Assembly (NCBI GenBank): GCA_014898415.1 | Contig: RCTD01000010.1 | Span: forward strand, 496,001 to 560,000 | DNA from: Stromatinia cepivora | Lineage: Eukaryota > Ascomycota > Leotiomycetes > Helotiales > Sclerotiniaceae | Reading direction: 5' to 3' | DNA length: 64,000 bases | In this document: positions 22,471 to 40,310 of the stretch, one piece after another | Layout: every line of letters begins with the position of its first letter | Position numbering within the stretch: the stretch's first letter is position 1 | Program-made: the position numbers and the translations under genes | Notes under the pieces: generated by a model | Databases searched by the model: none | What the model was told of the DNA's origin: nothing | What the model saw: only the letters and a program-made list of their open reading frames with translations

Positions 22471-23746
22471 TCACAAATTATGCTTCGTCTTCCTCAATAA
22501 ATGCTTATTAACTGGTGTCAATGGTGCCTTCCCCTTTAGAACCGCGTCGATATTCTTCATCGATAACTCCTCGAATCCAATATGCCTGAGAAAGTGTCAG
22601 CATGTCTCAACGGTTCACAGCAAAAAGAACATACGTTTCAAGTGTTCCACCAGCATTATGGCTAGTAAGTGTAACATTCCTCGAAGCCTTTAACCTATCA
22701 TTCACTCTAGGTTCATGCTCATGAACATCCAATCCCACACCCACCAACTTTCCTGACTGCACAGCGTCGGCCAATGCTTCTTCGTCCACCAAGCTTCCTC
22801 TCGCAATGTTCACAAATCGACTCTTTTCCTTGAATTTACTCAATCTCTGACGATCTAGAAATTTTCTCCCATCGGGAGAAGCAGGCGTAGCGAGAACTAC
22901 ACAATCGCTAAGGGCCAACATCTCATCTACATTGGTAAAGAACTGTGCTCCGACGTCTGCTTCTTGGAAGGAAGGTTTTCGTACAATATCATAGTAGAGA
23001 ATTTTCATTCCGAATGCCAGGTAAGCTTTGCGGGCAATGTTGTAACCAATGTTTCCGAGGCCAACAATACCGAGCGTATGGCCGCGAGGATTATGAGACA
23101 TAATTGCGGCGTTGGTGTGGCAGTTTTGGAATGATGCTGCTCCCGAACGAGCAGCTTGTGTGCACCTGGCTGATATTAGTGTGTTTGACATGTGATCATA
23201 GAGGAAGGTAAAGATCCCACCATGTGAGGTTTCTAAATGTAGCTAGAATAAGGAAGATGGCAAAATCCGCGACGGATTCGGCGGTAGCTGTAGCACTATA
23301 ATCTCGTCAGTCTTGTGCGTGGAAGTCCAGAAGTCAGTCAATACCTGTTACAATACACGATGCCTATTCAGAACACAAATCAGCAACAAAATACTACCAT
23401 TTCTCACACAAGACTTCATACCTCGCTCAGCCAGAAGATCCACATCAGCCCAATCGAACCCTGCCCCAGCAGATGCAAATATCTGGCACGATTCCGGTAT
23501 TAAGGGAATGAGCTCCGCATCCCATCTTCCCATTTCACCACCAGTATTCCAAAATGGTCTAAAAATGGCGGAAAAACTACCCCATCTGTTCTCTTTCAGG
23601 GCTTTAATAAATTCATCTCGTTGACGCTCTTCTGTCGAAGGTCGTATGATTGTGAAGTCCTTCGCAAATTGAGCATATAAATCGAGGCTCCATTTTACAG
23701 GATCTCCAATGTGCAAAACAATTGGTTTGTATTTGATCGAAGCCAT
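22471..23746 (-). CDS. D-isomer-specific 2-hydroxyacid dehydrogenase, five exons
   Basis: Proposed exons are 23746-23422, 23363-23345 (19 nt), 23295-23221, 23165-22635 and 22585-22471, with introns of 58, 49, 55 and 49 nt. Together they give 354 residues and restore the family order: AGAGFDWADVDLLAERG, GIVYCN, ATATAESVADFAIFL, FRNLTW, then the NAD-binding GIVGLGNIGYNIA, the Arg of NIARGSLVDEEAL, the Glu of DVHEHEP and the catalytic His of TSHNAGG. The family reduces 2-keto acids such as glyoxylate or hydroxypyruvate to D-hydroxy acids with NAD(P)H in the cytosol. The third intron begins GTGGGA, a weaker donor, but the join is supported by conservation. The start MASIKYKPIV at 23746 lacks the extra seven upstream codons open in frame. 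The gene is divergent from the GST gene. Confidence 0.88.
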
Positions 23747-24288
23747 AATTCTGTGATAAGACCACAAACTGATGTTGATTCAAGGAAACTTGGGGTAAGC
23801 TTGATGAAGAAGGACAATCAAATGGTCGCACAAAACAGAGAAATAAGTTCCCAACCACTTGAGGGGGCTCATGGTGGCTTAAAATGAAGCCTATATAGCT
23901 ATGGACGGTGATAATCGAACCTTGTCACTGCATATTCACTGCATATGCGCACCTGCCCGGCTTTGTGCAGACTGTCACCCACCCTTTTCTTTCTCAAAAC
24001 CAATCATTGTTATGGCGGAGCTCTTGAAGCAATTAAAATTTCTCGTATTTTAAGATACATATCTTGATGCAAAGGTACAGATAACATCGGTTGGATGGGA
24101 GCAAAAGAGCGAAAGAAATCGATGCCTCAGGACATACAGAATCGGCTTCGGAACCTTTCGCTCCCGGACGGAGAGGCAAGTCAGTCTTGGAAGACTACGA
24201 AATACATATACATATATCGTAATATCTCATCCATCTACTAAATCATCTTCCCATTCACAGCATATAAATATCTCACACCACATTAATC
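23747..24288. promoter_or_regulatory. Shared divergent promoter, dehydrogenase/GST
   Basis: A 542-bp gap lies between two starts that point away from each other, so it must hold both promoters. A TATAAATA string lies about 25 bp before the GST ATG (near 24262), perhaps too close to be the functional TATA. No specific operator is claimed. Confidence 0.4.
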
Positions 24289-25061
24289 ATGGCATCTACT
24301 AATCAACCTGGAGTTCCAACCTTCCACCACCTCGATGTAAGTGGGGCGACCATCCCGTCGGATCCATCTCTTAGACCACATCACCCCCGCCGCACCCACA
24401 TATACTGACACCACCCCTCATATAGAATTCCCAATCTCAGCGAGTTCTCTGGTTTCTCGAAGAGCTAGGAATCAAATACAACCTCGTATGCCATAAACGC
24501 GTTGAAGGTCGCGCGCCACCCGAGCTCAAAAATGTGCATTTTATGGGCAAAGCCCCCGTCCTTGTTACATCCGACAACACGCCCATCGCGGAAAGTAGTG
24601 CAATCCTCGGATACCTGATTGATACATACGACAAAGAGGGAAGATTTGCGGCGCAAGATAAGGTCCGCGATGAGAGTTTGACTTCGTTTGCCGGATCGAC
24701 TGTTGGAACCATCGGAATGATTGAATTGATATTTGATATTGTGGCAGAGAAATCTCCGTGGCCATTATCGATATTAATGGGTGGTGTCAAATCAAACATA
24801 CATAAGAGTTTCACGGGGCCGGAATATGCAACACAGTTTGAATACCTGGAGAAAGAATTGACAGATGAATGGTTCAATGGGAAGAATCTGGGAAGGTCAG
24901 ATGTGATGTTGAGTTGGCCTGTGGACTTTTTGGCCGCGAAGAAGTATGTAGACTTTCAGAAGTACCCGAAGATTTTGCAGTGGAGGAATAGGATACAAAA
25001 GAGAGATGCTTGGAAGAGGGCGATGGAAAAGGGTAATGGGTATGATTTCGTGAAGGTGTAA
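24289..25061 (+). CDS. Glutathione S-transferase (Gtt1-like), two exons
   Basis: Exons are 24289-24336 and 24426-25061, joined across an 89-nt intron (GTAAGT..ATATAG) to give 227 residues. The thioredoxin-fold N-domain reads FHHLDNSQSQRVLWFLEELG, with KAPVLVTSDNTPIAESSAI supplying the cis-Pro and the Glu-Ser glutathione-binding pair. A helical C-domain follows, with FEYLEKELTDEWFNGKNLG and SDVMLSWPVDFL. The Ser-rich active-site loop (NSQSQR) matches the fungal Gtt1 type. It conjugates glutathione to electrophiles or reduces peroxides; Gtt1-like proteins can sit at the ER membrane. Upstream it shares a promoter region with the dehydrogenase. Its 3' end converges on the methyltransferase gene across 455 bp. 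Complete, with no oddities seen. Confidence 0.9.
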
Positions 25062-25516
25062 AGGGGGGAAATGCGTAGTGTTTTTCCGGGTATTTAATGT
25101 AAGAGCAGCGAGTATTTCTTTTGGTAATGATGTATTGTTATGTCAAATCTAGTACGGCATGGATGTTAGTAAATTGGATGCTCGTTGTAATCCTTCGAAC
25201 ATTTGTCGAAATACATCTATCACAGTCACCCAATTTGGTGGCCATGTATATTGTTTGTCCGATGTCATGCAAGCTATGGAAGGGGAGGTGAAGCTAATGG
25301 GTCAAGTGAGGGTATGAGCAATTATTCTAGGCTGCCAAACTTTCTGAAATATCATATCGTTTTGTCAGTTTGCATGACTGATTATTATGGAAATGAGATT
25401 ATTCCTTATTTAGGATTAGTTTCAGACCCAAAAAGCCGAATTAGTCCATATGATCCAAATCACTGTAGAAGATCCGACCCCGCATTCAGCTTGTAACCTA
25501 GTGTTCATGATATTTA
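25062..25516. other. Convergent spacer
   Basis: Holds the 3' UTRs of the GST and the methyltransferase. The plus frame at 25203-25496 has no family features. Confidence 0.5.
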
Positions 25517-27118
25517 TCAAAATGGCACCATTCCACTAAGAGACAAGACTTGTGGTCTCCTTGCCGTTATTACGTAGTCCCCTAGAATACCCGCTCGGAA
25601 CCCCGCCTCACAGTAACTGAAGTAATACTAACACGAAATCAATAACGACAATCGAACGGAACATTTTTGCAACTACTTACAATCCATCTTCTTCGAAAAG
25701 CTTCGAGATCCAAGGCCGTCATATTTCCTCTTTCTTTTACATACAGCGACTTCGTCGTTTCCCAATTGGCGAGAAAATTCTCTCTCCAGAGACGCAAAGT
25801 CCGCGCATAATGAGGGCCTATACTCTGTACACTTTCAAGCTCTAGAGAGCCTGCAGATCCTGTATCGAGACGTTCAGTGAGCTCTCTTACAGATGGCAGA
25901 TATCCTCCTGGAAAGATATAGCGATCAATAAATGTGTCGACCTTGGATCGAGTTTTGTGAAAGCGCTACGAAATTGTCAGTGGTTTGCACAGTGGTGAAA
26001 TAAAATTCTTCGAGCATTGGAAGATTATGAAATATTTTTCAGGCTGCTTTGATCTGAGGGAAACAGGTTAGAGAACTCACCTGGTTGTTTACGGTAATCC
26101 CCTGAATCACCATTATTCCATGCTCTGGGTTCAATAACTCGCTAATCTCCCTAAAATAGGTCTCCATATACTCCTCCCCAACATGCTCCAACATCTCGAC
26201 ACTGATGATTCTATCAAACCCTGCTGGACTAGGCTTAGGGGTCTTCCTATAATCGCAAAGCAATATCTCGATTCGATCTTTCAACCCCGCCTCTTCAATC
26301 CTCTTCTCACCTAGAGTCTTTTGCTCGACCGAGAGTGTTGTTACCGTAACTCTACAACCGGTTTTCTTCACAGCTTCAATAGCAAGATATGCCCATCCGC
26401 CTCCGATATCGAGGATATGATGTTCTGGCTTGATACATGCTTTATCAATAATATTATGCACTTTTCTTCTCTGTGCTTCTTCGAGCGTTTCTTCTTTACC
26501 TGTGGTATCCCATATGGCGGATGAGTAACTCATGTCTGGTGATAGAAAAGAAGAGAAGAGTGCGTTCGAGGTATCGTAGTGGGATGAAGCATTTTTGAGA
26601 GCGCGTTGACTGTCATTCGAGGGCTTGAAGAGAAGTTTTTGAAGACGGGGAATTATTTGCAGGAAAATGTTACCGGTTCCGAAGAGAGCGTAATTTTGTA
26701 TGTATATCTGATCGTTCGACGTCATCAGCTCTGGAAATTTCAGACTTATCAGGATGAAAGCACGGAGAACATACGGAAACAAGAGCCACCAGATCATCGC
26801 ACTCCAATTCTCCCAACATATAAGCTTCGGAAAACCCCTGCATCTTTTAGTCACTGCTATCGACAGAGTCAAACCATCTCTAAAGCTCACCAAATCAACA
26901 TTAATCGACATTCGAGTCCAAACATTCGGACTATTAACAATAATCGAGCAAAGAGGTTCAGATGAGTCTTTCAAAGACCTGTTACCAAAGACTTGTGGTT
27001 CCGTCTCACCACGATCTTTCATCGTAATATCCAATCGCCCATATTCGATTTTCGAGAGTATCTTGAAAATATAGGAACGAGTGAACGATGAAAGATGGGA
27101 AAGAATTGAGTTTTCCAT
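25517..27118 (-). CDS. Cyclopropane-fatty-acyl-phospholipid synthase-like SAM methyltransferase, five exons
   Basis: Proposed exons are 27118-26891, 26837-26775, 26728-26081, 25965-25681 and 25627-25517; introns are 53, 46, 115 and 53 nt; 444 residues. The two short 5' introns are needed to recover DLGFSEAYMLGELECDDL, the counterpart of the family's GxSYxxGE block; without removing them the frame stays open but reads a spurious membrane-like segment. The later landmarks are SHYDTSNALFSSFLSPDMSYS, the SAM-binding LDIGGGWAYLAIEA, SVEMLEHVGEEY, DRYIFPGGYLPS and FSYCEAGF. The family transfers a methylene or methyl group to unsaturated lipid acyl chains. The usual GxGWG is GGGWA here, so one SAM-loop Gly is Ala. 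Fungal relatives include sphingolipid C9-methyltransferases, but those have N-terminal membrane helices absent here. Confidence 0.87.
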
Positions 27119-27760
27119 TATTTTTGATATTCGAATTACACGATTGATTTCTAGAGAACCACATTACCAACGCACGATCAAGAGGGAAAGTAAAATCAGG
27201 AAAGATTTTTGGGGTGGGTGGTACCCCCGGTAACCCCTCATCAAAAGACATTCCCAGATGGGCATCTTGCAGAAACCGAATGTATGCTTACAGCCTACAT
27301 ATAACATACGCGCCTATGCGACACGGTACCTATTTATTGAATAATCAATATTTCGATGACATTTCCATCTGTTGCCGAAAATGAAACATTAGATATTGCG
27401 GCTGAAGCGAGATCGACCATGCGCATGTTTTTGCCAAGTAAGCACTTGACTTGGTTGGGGAGTATTTATTTTCTTTCAGCTTACTTTGAAATCTTAAAGC
27501 AGTATGAAATCCCCATTTCCTCATGGCGAATAGGTTACTAATGAGCTGGGATGGAAAAGCTTACTATGGCTAAATAAGGCAATGGGTTGTCACCACCCGA
27601 TAATTGCCACGTATATTATCAATTCTTCAACTCAAGATGCTTATGGGGAAAGTTCCATCATCTCAATGCATTGATGGCACCTTCATGTAAAAAGTGTAAA
27701 GATATATTCTCAATCTCAATGCTGTAAACTTATTTTCGACAACAGCCCCTCCCAAAAAGA
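27119..27760. promoter_or_regulatory. Shared divergent promoter, methyltransferase/MFS
   Basis: A 642-bp gap between two outward-pointing starts. The short plus frame at 27356-27541 is not supported. No operator is identified; co-regulation of the pair is only an inference from geometry. Confidence 0.4.
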
Positions 27761-29513
27761 ATGGCCATCTCAACCTCTGCAAAAGTTTCCTTTTACCCCA
27801 TTCTCATCTGCCTTTGCATCTGTATATTTATCGCTACCCTTGACACTGTCATTGTAGCCGCTAGTCTCCCGGCAATCGCGACTTCTTTAAGGGCAACAAG
27901 TAGTCAAGCATATTGGTGCGGCTCCGGATTTCTCTTCGCGCAAACTGTTGCGCAGCCGATTTATGGAGGATTTGCAGAGACTCTGGGATATAAGTTTTGT
28001 TTGTTATTGGCATTGGGCATTTTTACTGGGGCGAGTTTGTTGTGTGCGTTGGCGCAAAATGTGGCGTGGCTTATAGGGGGGAGGGTGGTACGTCTTCCCA
28101 GATAAAAGTAGTTGAAGGGAGCTTAGGGAGATGCTAATAGGGGCTCTAGGTTCAAGGACTTGGATCTGCGGGAATCAATGTGATGGTTAATGTTATCATG
28201 GCCGATTTGGTATCTCTAGATCAACGCGCGAAGTATATGGGCATGATTCAACTGAGCGGTGCATTTGGGCTTTGTTCTGGAGTTATAATTGGTGCCGCTG
28301 CTTCAGAGCGTGCAACTTGGAGATGGTGTGTCCGGCTGCGTATATTGAAGGTGTGAACTGAGATACTGACGAATGCTGTAGGATCTTTTATATTAATCTT
28401 CCTATTTGCATACCAACCATGCTCGTCATCTTTATCTTTCTCCGACAAAAAGTCGGGCCGAGAGATGTGATGGTGAAGCTAAAGAATTTCGATTTCATCG
28501 GTATGGCTTTATTCACCGGATCTCTGGTCTCAATATTGTATGGAGTGACTGGCGGCGGAATATTACATTCCTGGTCCTCTGGTAATATTGTTTCATCACT
28601 AGTTATCGGAGCTATAGGAGTTGCTCTCACTATGGGTTATGAGGGCTTTATAGCATCGAATCCCATGATTCCACCGCGGATCTTCAAGGATCGCACGGCT
28701 TCTTTGGGATACCTGACGACTTGGTGTCAAGCATTGGTTCTTTGGGCCTATGCGTATTTTATTACTCTTTACGTAAGCGGTTCAAACCTCTATATGGTGA
28801 CAAATGGCGCTCTAATTGCTTGCAAATAGTTCGTAGTCTGCAAAAAGCATTCCCTCCTTGGCTCTGCCGTCCAGTCGCTGTCAGCCATCGCCGTTGTCCC
28901 CTTCGCGGCAGCAGCAGGAGGTATAGCGATGTCTGTCACCAAACGCTTCAAGTGGATAAACGTCTTCGCAGTCACATTAATGACCACCGGGTTCGCACTC
29001 ATGTCTCGACTAGACGTCAATTCAAACCATGCATCTCAAATTGGTTTCCAAATTATCTCGGCTATTGGTGGAGGTATTTTATTTCCAGGAAGATTATGCG
29101 CGGTACAAGCACCGCAGAAACTGGTAGATGTAAGTATTGCGACGGCATTAGTAAGTTTCTTTACCAGTTTGGGAGAGGCGTTTGGGGTTGCTATTGGGGA
29201 TGCGGTGTTTCAAAATAGATGGGAGGTGCAGTTGAAAAGAAATGTCAAGAAAGGAGCGATACCAGTGGAGTTTGTGGTGGGAGGCAAGATGGCTGAGAGT
29301 ATTGGGAAGGTTATTTATGAATTCCCCGAAACTGTGCAAGATATTTATAGGGGAATGATGGCAGATGCTATTGGGAGTTTGTGGGTGGTGGTTGCTGTGT
29401 TTGCGGGTGTTGCTTTGATTGGTTGCTTGATAAGTAGAGATTTGAAATTAGATGGTGGTGAGAATGGAGAACATTTCGAACTCGATACTGAGGGAAGTAG
29501 AAGCAAAACATAA
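27761..29513 (+). CDS. MFS transporter, DHA2-like, four exons
   Basis: Exons are 27761-28087, 28150-28325, 28382-28772 and 28830-29513, with introns of 62, 56 and 57 nt, giving 525 residues. The early DHA motif D1 region reads FIATLDTVIVAASLPAIA, followed by AYWCGSGFLFAQTVAQPIYG (motif A region), GGRVVQGLGSAGINVMVNVI (motif B-like Arg plus Gly-rich) and a motif C-like SGAFGLCSGVIIGAA. RWIFYINLPI, typical of DHA2 and siderophore/toxin-efflux clades, follows the second junction. About 12-14 hydrophobic segments are expected, and the C-tail is acidic. Likely a plasma-membrane proton-coupled exporter of drugs or metabolites. It is divergent from the methyltransferase. The third intron was chosen because exon 4 resumes with FVVCKKHSLLGSAVQ in frame. 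Confidence 0.9.
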
Positions 29514-32363
29514 GATAGACCACTATTTAAACATGAGTTCATGTGATTTTGGTTCTATTCTCCTCAGAGTAGATCGTAACTCATGTTGAGCGCAGTATCA
29601 GCAATTTAAACTGCAGCCTGATCATTTGTCTAGATTATTTTGAATGTTCAAACATCTTTCGTATATTTAATGTATCTTAAATTTTATGTTCATTTAGAAC
29701 GATCGAATCATTCAGAACATCCCATCTACCCAGAAGATTCAAATCAATTAGAATATTCAGTTTATTTAAAACAAGCGAATCTTATCATGAACAACCAATT
29801 GTACTTGAGAATCTCACGAATTTTCAAACATTGAAAGCTTTTGGATTAACAATCCGGTTCAGACAATGAAACCACCTCACGAGCTTGGCCAATGTGGTCT
29901 CAGATTACTCGCTTTCTCACCAATTACAGTGAGGCATAGGCTAAGGCTTCGACTTCCATAGATTCAATGGATTGTGGTATTACTCGATAGCGATCTAGAA
30001 TGCAGCTTTTTAATTTTCAATTCGAAGCTAAACCACAACGAGTCCCATCGGGTGTCTAGGAGGATCGACGGAGTCTAGTCTTTTGATATCTTTAATAGGT
30101 AGTCATCGGGGATCTAGGCTCTCCGCCGTCGATAATGGTTTGGGTACGAAATTTTGAACGCGTAGGTAACCTTAACCGCCCTTTGCCTACGGTCCTAAAC
30201 AGCAAAAAATGATACAACATCGGCAGCAGAAGAAAAGTCACGACCAACAGCAATCAAAAACTCCAAATTAATATACAACGTGAGCTACTTAGATGGGTCG
30301 GTAGGTGTCATCGTGGAGGAGTACTTGAAAGTCGACAAGGACGAATTCAAAATTTTTAGATTAACTATTCAGCAGCTCAAAAATCTCAAGATATAAAACC
30401 AAGAAGAAATTTTCGAGTTATTTAAAAATTTAAATCTTTGAAGTTTCAAATTCTAATAAGATTTTTTGAAAAGACAAAACTTCAAGTATATTAGAGTATT
30501 TAAATACTTCAAACGAAAAGCAAATTCTATCTCGAGATTTAAATTTATATCTCAAAATAACGAGTCTGCAATTTAGGATTCTGTACTCCGCGATTGAAGA
30601 GTCAGACACATATCGGAAATTGTTCCAAAAGAATATTATGGAGAGTCAACATCAGTATCACCAGAAGTCCCATTAAGCATCACCCGCAACCCCCCCCCCC
30701 ACTTTTTTTTTTACAAAATGACGCTAAATATCCAATTCCAAAACCCCCTTTTACACTCGCTCATCTCATCAAAAGAAGATATGACTTCTATACATCCTTT
30801 CTCGTTAATTGAACACCAAGTTAGGATACAAGATCAATTTCTTTATTCGTCTCACCAATTCATTCATAAATTAAGAATAGACGAATACGACTTTTTCTTC
30901 TCACTGTATTATTTTCAGCAAGACGATGATGGGATCGAATGGGGGATCATTATTTTGAATGGATTCTTGGATTGGATAATTGTAGATCTTGATTTTATTG
31001 CGGGATTTGGTTTGGGGTTAGCAACTTGGAATTTATATATGGCAGCTTTGGTTTCTTTCGCTAACTCGTGTTTCGGTGCGTATATATAACATACCTAGTC
31101 TAATATCCGCAATTCTTAGCGATCTACCCAAGTGAAGAGAGTTGTGAGGTGATGTATAATCATCTTATAGCGATGATACCACTAGATTTTCCCAGCGTAG
31201 TTGTTGCAGAAGAGATCTAGAAGTTAAATTAAGTTGAGTTGTTAGTTTTATTTAAATTATTATATCAATATTGAAAATTGGAAGGTAAAATAACAAGAGA
31301 AAAAGAAGATATCATAAAATGAAGATACTTATATATTATTATCTAACATTTCTTATACCTTTTGATATTCATTATGATATCCTTCACCTTAATAATAACA
31401 ATTTTCTATCAAGTCCTAGCCATTATCGTCCTCAAACCTAATCATCTTATACACATATCTCACCATAATATCTTCTCAAGAAGCAGCGCCAAATTTCGCT
31501 GGGATTCCAATCATCCCTCGTATGTAGATACCGCATTTATATATTTCAATATATCCTTACGAAATGTATCGCTGGAAACATAACAATATGTGGTATGAAG
31601 AAGACGAGCAAAGATGGCGGGGCAGGATAAGCTAATTGGACATGCTCCAATAATTAGGATGTTGAAGAGTTTGGAAGATTATTTTAGGTGCGTGAAGGGT
31701 ATTGATTGAAACCTTGATTATTGCATCACCGATAATAACGTATCAAAATAATGAGGTTAGAGTACTAACCAACTAACTAGTAACTTATGAACAAACCTTA
31801 AACCGCGAATCTCTTAGCAGTGTTAACATGGAGGATATAAATAGAATTGCAGGATTCAAATGGGATTAGTTATAAGTTGAAGGGCGATCTGATTTGTATA
31901 TATCTAGGTACCTTAGTATAATAAATGTAACCCTCTCGTATCAGCGATACAAAATATACTCGTTAGCATGGTTGGTTCCATGCTCGCCTGCTCGAGCATT
32001 TTAGCGCCGGTATGAGCTGAGATGAGATATATATGGCTTATTGATGCAAATCCCGATCAATATCTTACAAGCTTGAAATGGCTTCGGCTTGTTCAATTGG
32101 CAATATTGATAGCTCTATCCTAAAGTGGTTTTGCCAAGGTATTACAACTGCGGGTGCATTACATGGATAATAGACTATATCAATACATATCGGAACTTTC
32201 CGACTTTGCCGTGTCAGCTTCAAGATGTTTATTTATGTTTGTGCGGGGTTGTCTTCGTGTAGCGTGGAGATGTGACTGTAAGATTACCTCGGTATGTCTT
32301 AAGATGTAGTATTACACCAGCCACCAAAACACCATACAAAACCATACGATCGCTCGCTCTCAC
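29514..32363. other. Intergenic, 2.8 kb, one weak ORF
   Basis: Holds the MFS 3' end, low-complexity DNA at 29.64-29.83 kb (recurring CATTTAGAA/CATTCAGAA words) and a run of eleven C followed by AC and ten T at 30690-30712. The stretch 30040-30130 contains AGTCTAGTC and GATCTAGGCTCTCCG, words that recall the element arms at 8.4 kb, but the match is too short to call. The 123-codon frame at 30718 is listed separately. Confidence 0.4.
30718..31089 (+). CDS. Hypothetical ORF, possibly membrane-associated
   Basis: A 123-residue frame beginning MTLNIQFQNPLLHSL just after a poly-C/poly-T run. The C-terminal third is hydrophobic (IIILNGFLDWIIVDLDFIAGFGLGLATW). I do not recognise it. It could be an exon of a larger gene: GTGCGT at about 31076 would serve as a splice donor. 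It could equally be a chance frame in AT-rich DNA. Confidence 0.25.
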   Translation: MTLNIQFQNPLLHSLISSKEDMTSIHPFSLIEHQVRIQDQFLYSSHQFIHKLRIDEYDFFFSLYYFQQDDDGIEWGIIILNGFLDWIIVDLDFIAGFGLGLATWNLYMAALVSFANSCFGAYI

Positions 32364-33536
32364 ATGTACAGTCGATCTGTGCATCTTGATATGAAAACCA
32401 GCCCAAACACGATTGACTCCCTTTCCGCCATGGATAAAACTCTCTTTCCTTCACTCCAGAGTACCAATAACCCTCTAAGCGCATTCTTCAACCCAGTAGG
32501 AGATATACTAGGTCTTCCCCATCTAGCAAATCACATACATTTACTGCTCTCATTCCTCTTCCTCTATCATGTCCTCTACAACCACATCTCGCCCTTGATA
32601 TCGCATTTTCTCTTCCCTAAGATCTACCCTCGTCTATCCCATCGAGATAAAGTCGATTGGGATGGCCATATAGTGTCGCTTGTTCAATCATGCATCAACA
32701 GCTATATATCCGTATACATCCTCCTATTCGATTCCCAAAGAAATACTATGGGGTGGCAAGATCGCGTGTGGGGGTACAGTGAAGGATGTAATGTTGCGCT
32801 GGGAGTCGCAAATGGTTATTTTGTTTGGCATGCGGTGATGATGTGCAAATATAAGGATTTGTATGGCTGGAGTATGGTGGCTCATGGATTTGCTTGTTTG
32901 GCTATTATGCTTCCTGGGTGGGTACGTGTGATTTTTACTCTTTGGGGCTACATATATATGTATATAGCTATCATAATCTTGTTTACATGCTGTGTTTTTT
33001 TCTTCGACAATATATATGCTGATAACAACTAGAAACCCGCCTTCAATTATTATGCCGCATCAGGAATCTCATTCGAACTCTCCAACATTTTCATGAACAT
33101 CCATCGATTTACCATCAAGCTCGGCTACGACAACTCACTCTTCCAACTCCTCAATGCCTGGATCCTCACCATCGTATTTGTGCTCAGCCGACTGATCTTT
33201 GGACAATACACAGCATTGAAGCTCTTTACCGATCTCTGGAACGCAATCACTAAAGATACAGGTGAGGTAGTACTCCGAGTTCTCTGTCCGGATGGAACGG
33301 GGACATGTACGCAACAAGGACCATTTCATATGAGTATATGGATTATACTTATCCATCTCAGTACGAATTTAACCTTTATTGGGTTGAATTGGTATTGGTT
33401 TTGGGGGGTTATACGTTTATTGAAGAGACGGATTAGGAGTTGGAGAGGGGTGAAGGTGGAGAATGGGATGGGGATTGATTATTATCCTTCGTTGAGAGAT
33501 TTTTTTGGGAAGAAGGAAATAGGCAAGGATCTGTGA
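32364..33536 (+). CDS. TLC-domain (TRAM-LAG1-CLN8) membrane protein
   Basis: Exons are 32364-32921 and 33033-33536, with a 111-nt intron (GTACGT..ACTAG); up to 353 residues. Hydrophobic segments alternate with TLC-type signatures: KVDWDGHIVSLVQSCINS in the loop before the second helix, GYFVWHAVMM, SMVAHGFACL, then YYAASGISFELSNIFMNIH and FVLSRLIFGQY. This order matches fungal TMEM56/FAM57-like TLC proteins, thought to act in ER or Golgi lipid handling; ceramide-synthase catalytic HH is not evident. Three in-frame ATGs compete (32364, 32391, 32430); the last, in GCCATGG, has the best context and would give 331 residues. The basic C-tail (LLKRRIRSWRGVK) is cytosolic by the positive-inside rule. 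Confidence 0.8.
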
Positions 33537-34622
33537 GAAATTTTGAATATTATATTTTGAATGGCCACCCGTACTACAAATCCTAATGTGGAGCATTAAC
33601 AAGTTTGTAAGAATGATACTTGAATTATTAGATCGGATTAGAAGGATTGAGATAATTATGATTACGAATTAAGCCAGCACAAAACTGATCTTAAAGTGTT
33701 CGAACGAATCACAATAGAATATCTCATCCTAGCAGTTGAGTTTTGTGCGTAAAATTCGTTTTTGTATCTGAATTCTATCCAATGCGAAGTATAACATTTC
33801 AGTGATTACAACCACATGCATATGCACATGAACTTTGTTTCAGGTCAGATCATATTATATCATTTCGCTAAGGAGGTAATAATCATACCTCTCTCTCTCT
33901 ATCCCTCCTTCTACCATACCACATCACACCACGCCACATCACGTCTCTTCTTCTAGCTATACACTCAGCCAGCCTTTGCTATGCTATTGCTGTGAAGACA
34001 AAATTCCTCCCTTGTATGAAACCTGTCCTTACCTCCCTGCACCTTTCCAGACCCTCTTGCCAACCCCCCAAACCCCCTAAATTCTCCCCGTTTCCCGCAC
34101 AGCACCTCCCACCACAAAAAAGCAAAGCAAGCAGCAAACCCCACCACGAACCCATCCATCCATTGCATTGTAAATATAAAACCCACATGTATGTATGCGA
34201 CCACCTCACTCCCCATTCACCAGACCACACACCTCTAATCTCTTAATGTATGCCCCGCAACCAAACCCAAACCGAAACACATTAGCAATTCCTAACCGAA
34301 GCCATTCCGATCCCATCCATCAATCCATGCATGATGAAAAGAAAAAAAAAATTAAATCGCAAAATAATACATCTCATGGGAAATTGGAATCCGTACACCA
34401 TTACAAAACATCATTTGGATGTTTGTATTATTGAATCCGTTACCGAGAAACGCCTTCGATCCATGAAGCAGCCACATAGAAAAGGAAACACCACTTGAAT
34501 GCTACCGGCCAGCGCCCAATGTTCTCTATATCTTCTTTCGTCATTCAAAGTTCTTTATGACTTCTTCTATGCGCCCATGCCCACTTTTAGTCAAATATCG
34601 CAATGACCAACCAAATCATTAA
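33537..34622. other. Intergenic between TLC gene and KDM5 3' end
   Basis: Convergent spacer. It holds a short CT run near 33891 and C-rich, A-rich low-complexity DNA at 34.0-34.4 kb that generates several overlapping spurious frames on both strands. No RNA gene seen. Confidence 0.5.

Positions 34623-40310
<5,688 letters not shown>

Noticed and set aside
26775..26890. Reading the methyltransferase 5' part as one continuous exon
   Set aside because: The uninterrupted frame is open but lacks the conserved GxSYxLGE block, which two short introns restore exactly.
30040..30130. Possible third copy of the 8.4-kb element arm
   Set aside because: Shares only short words such as AGTCTAG and no extended alignment.
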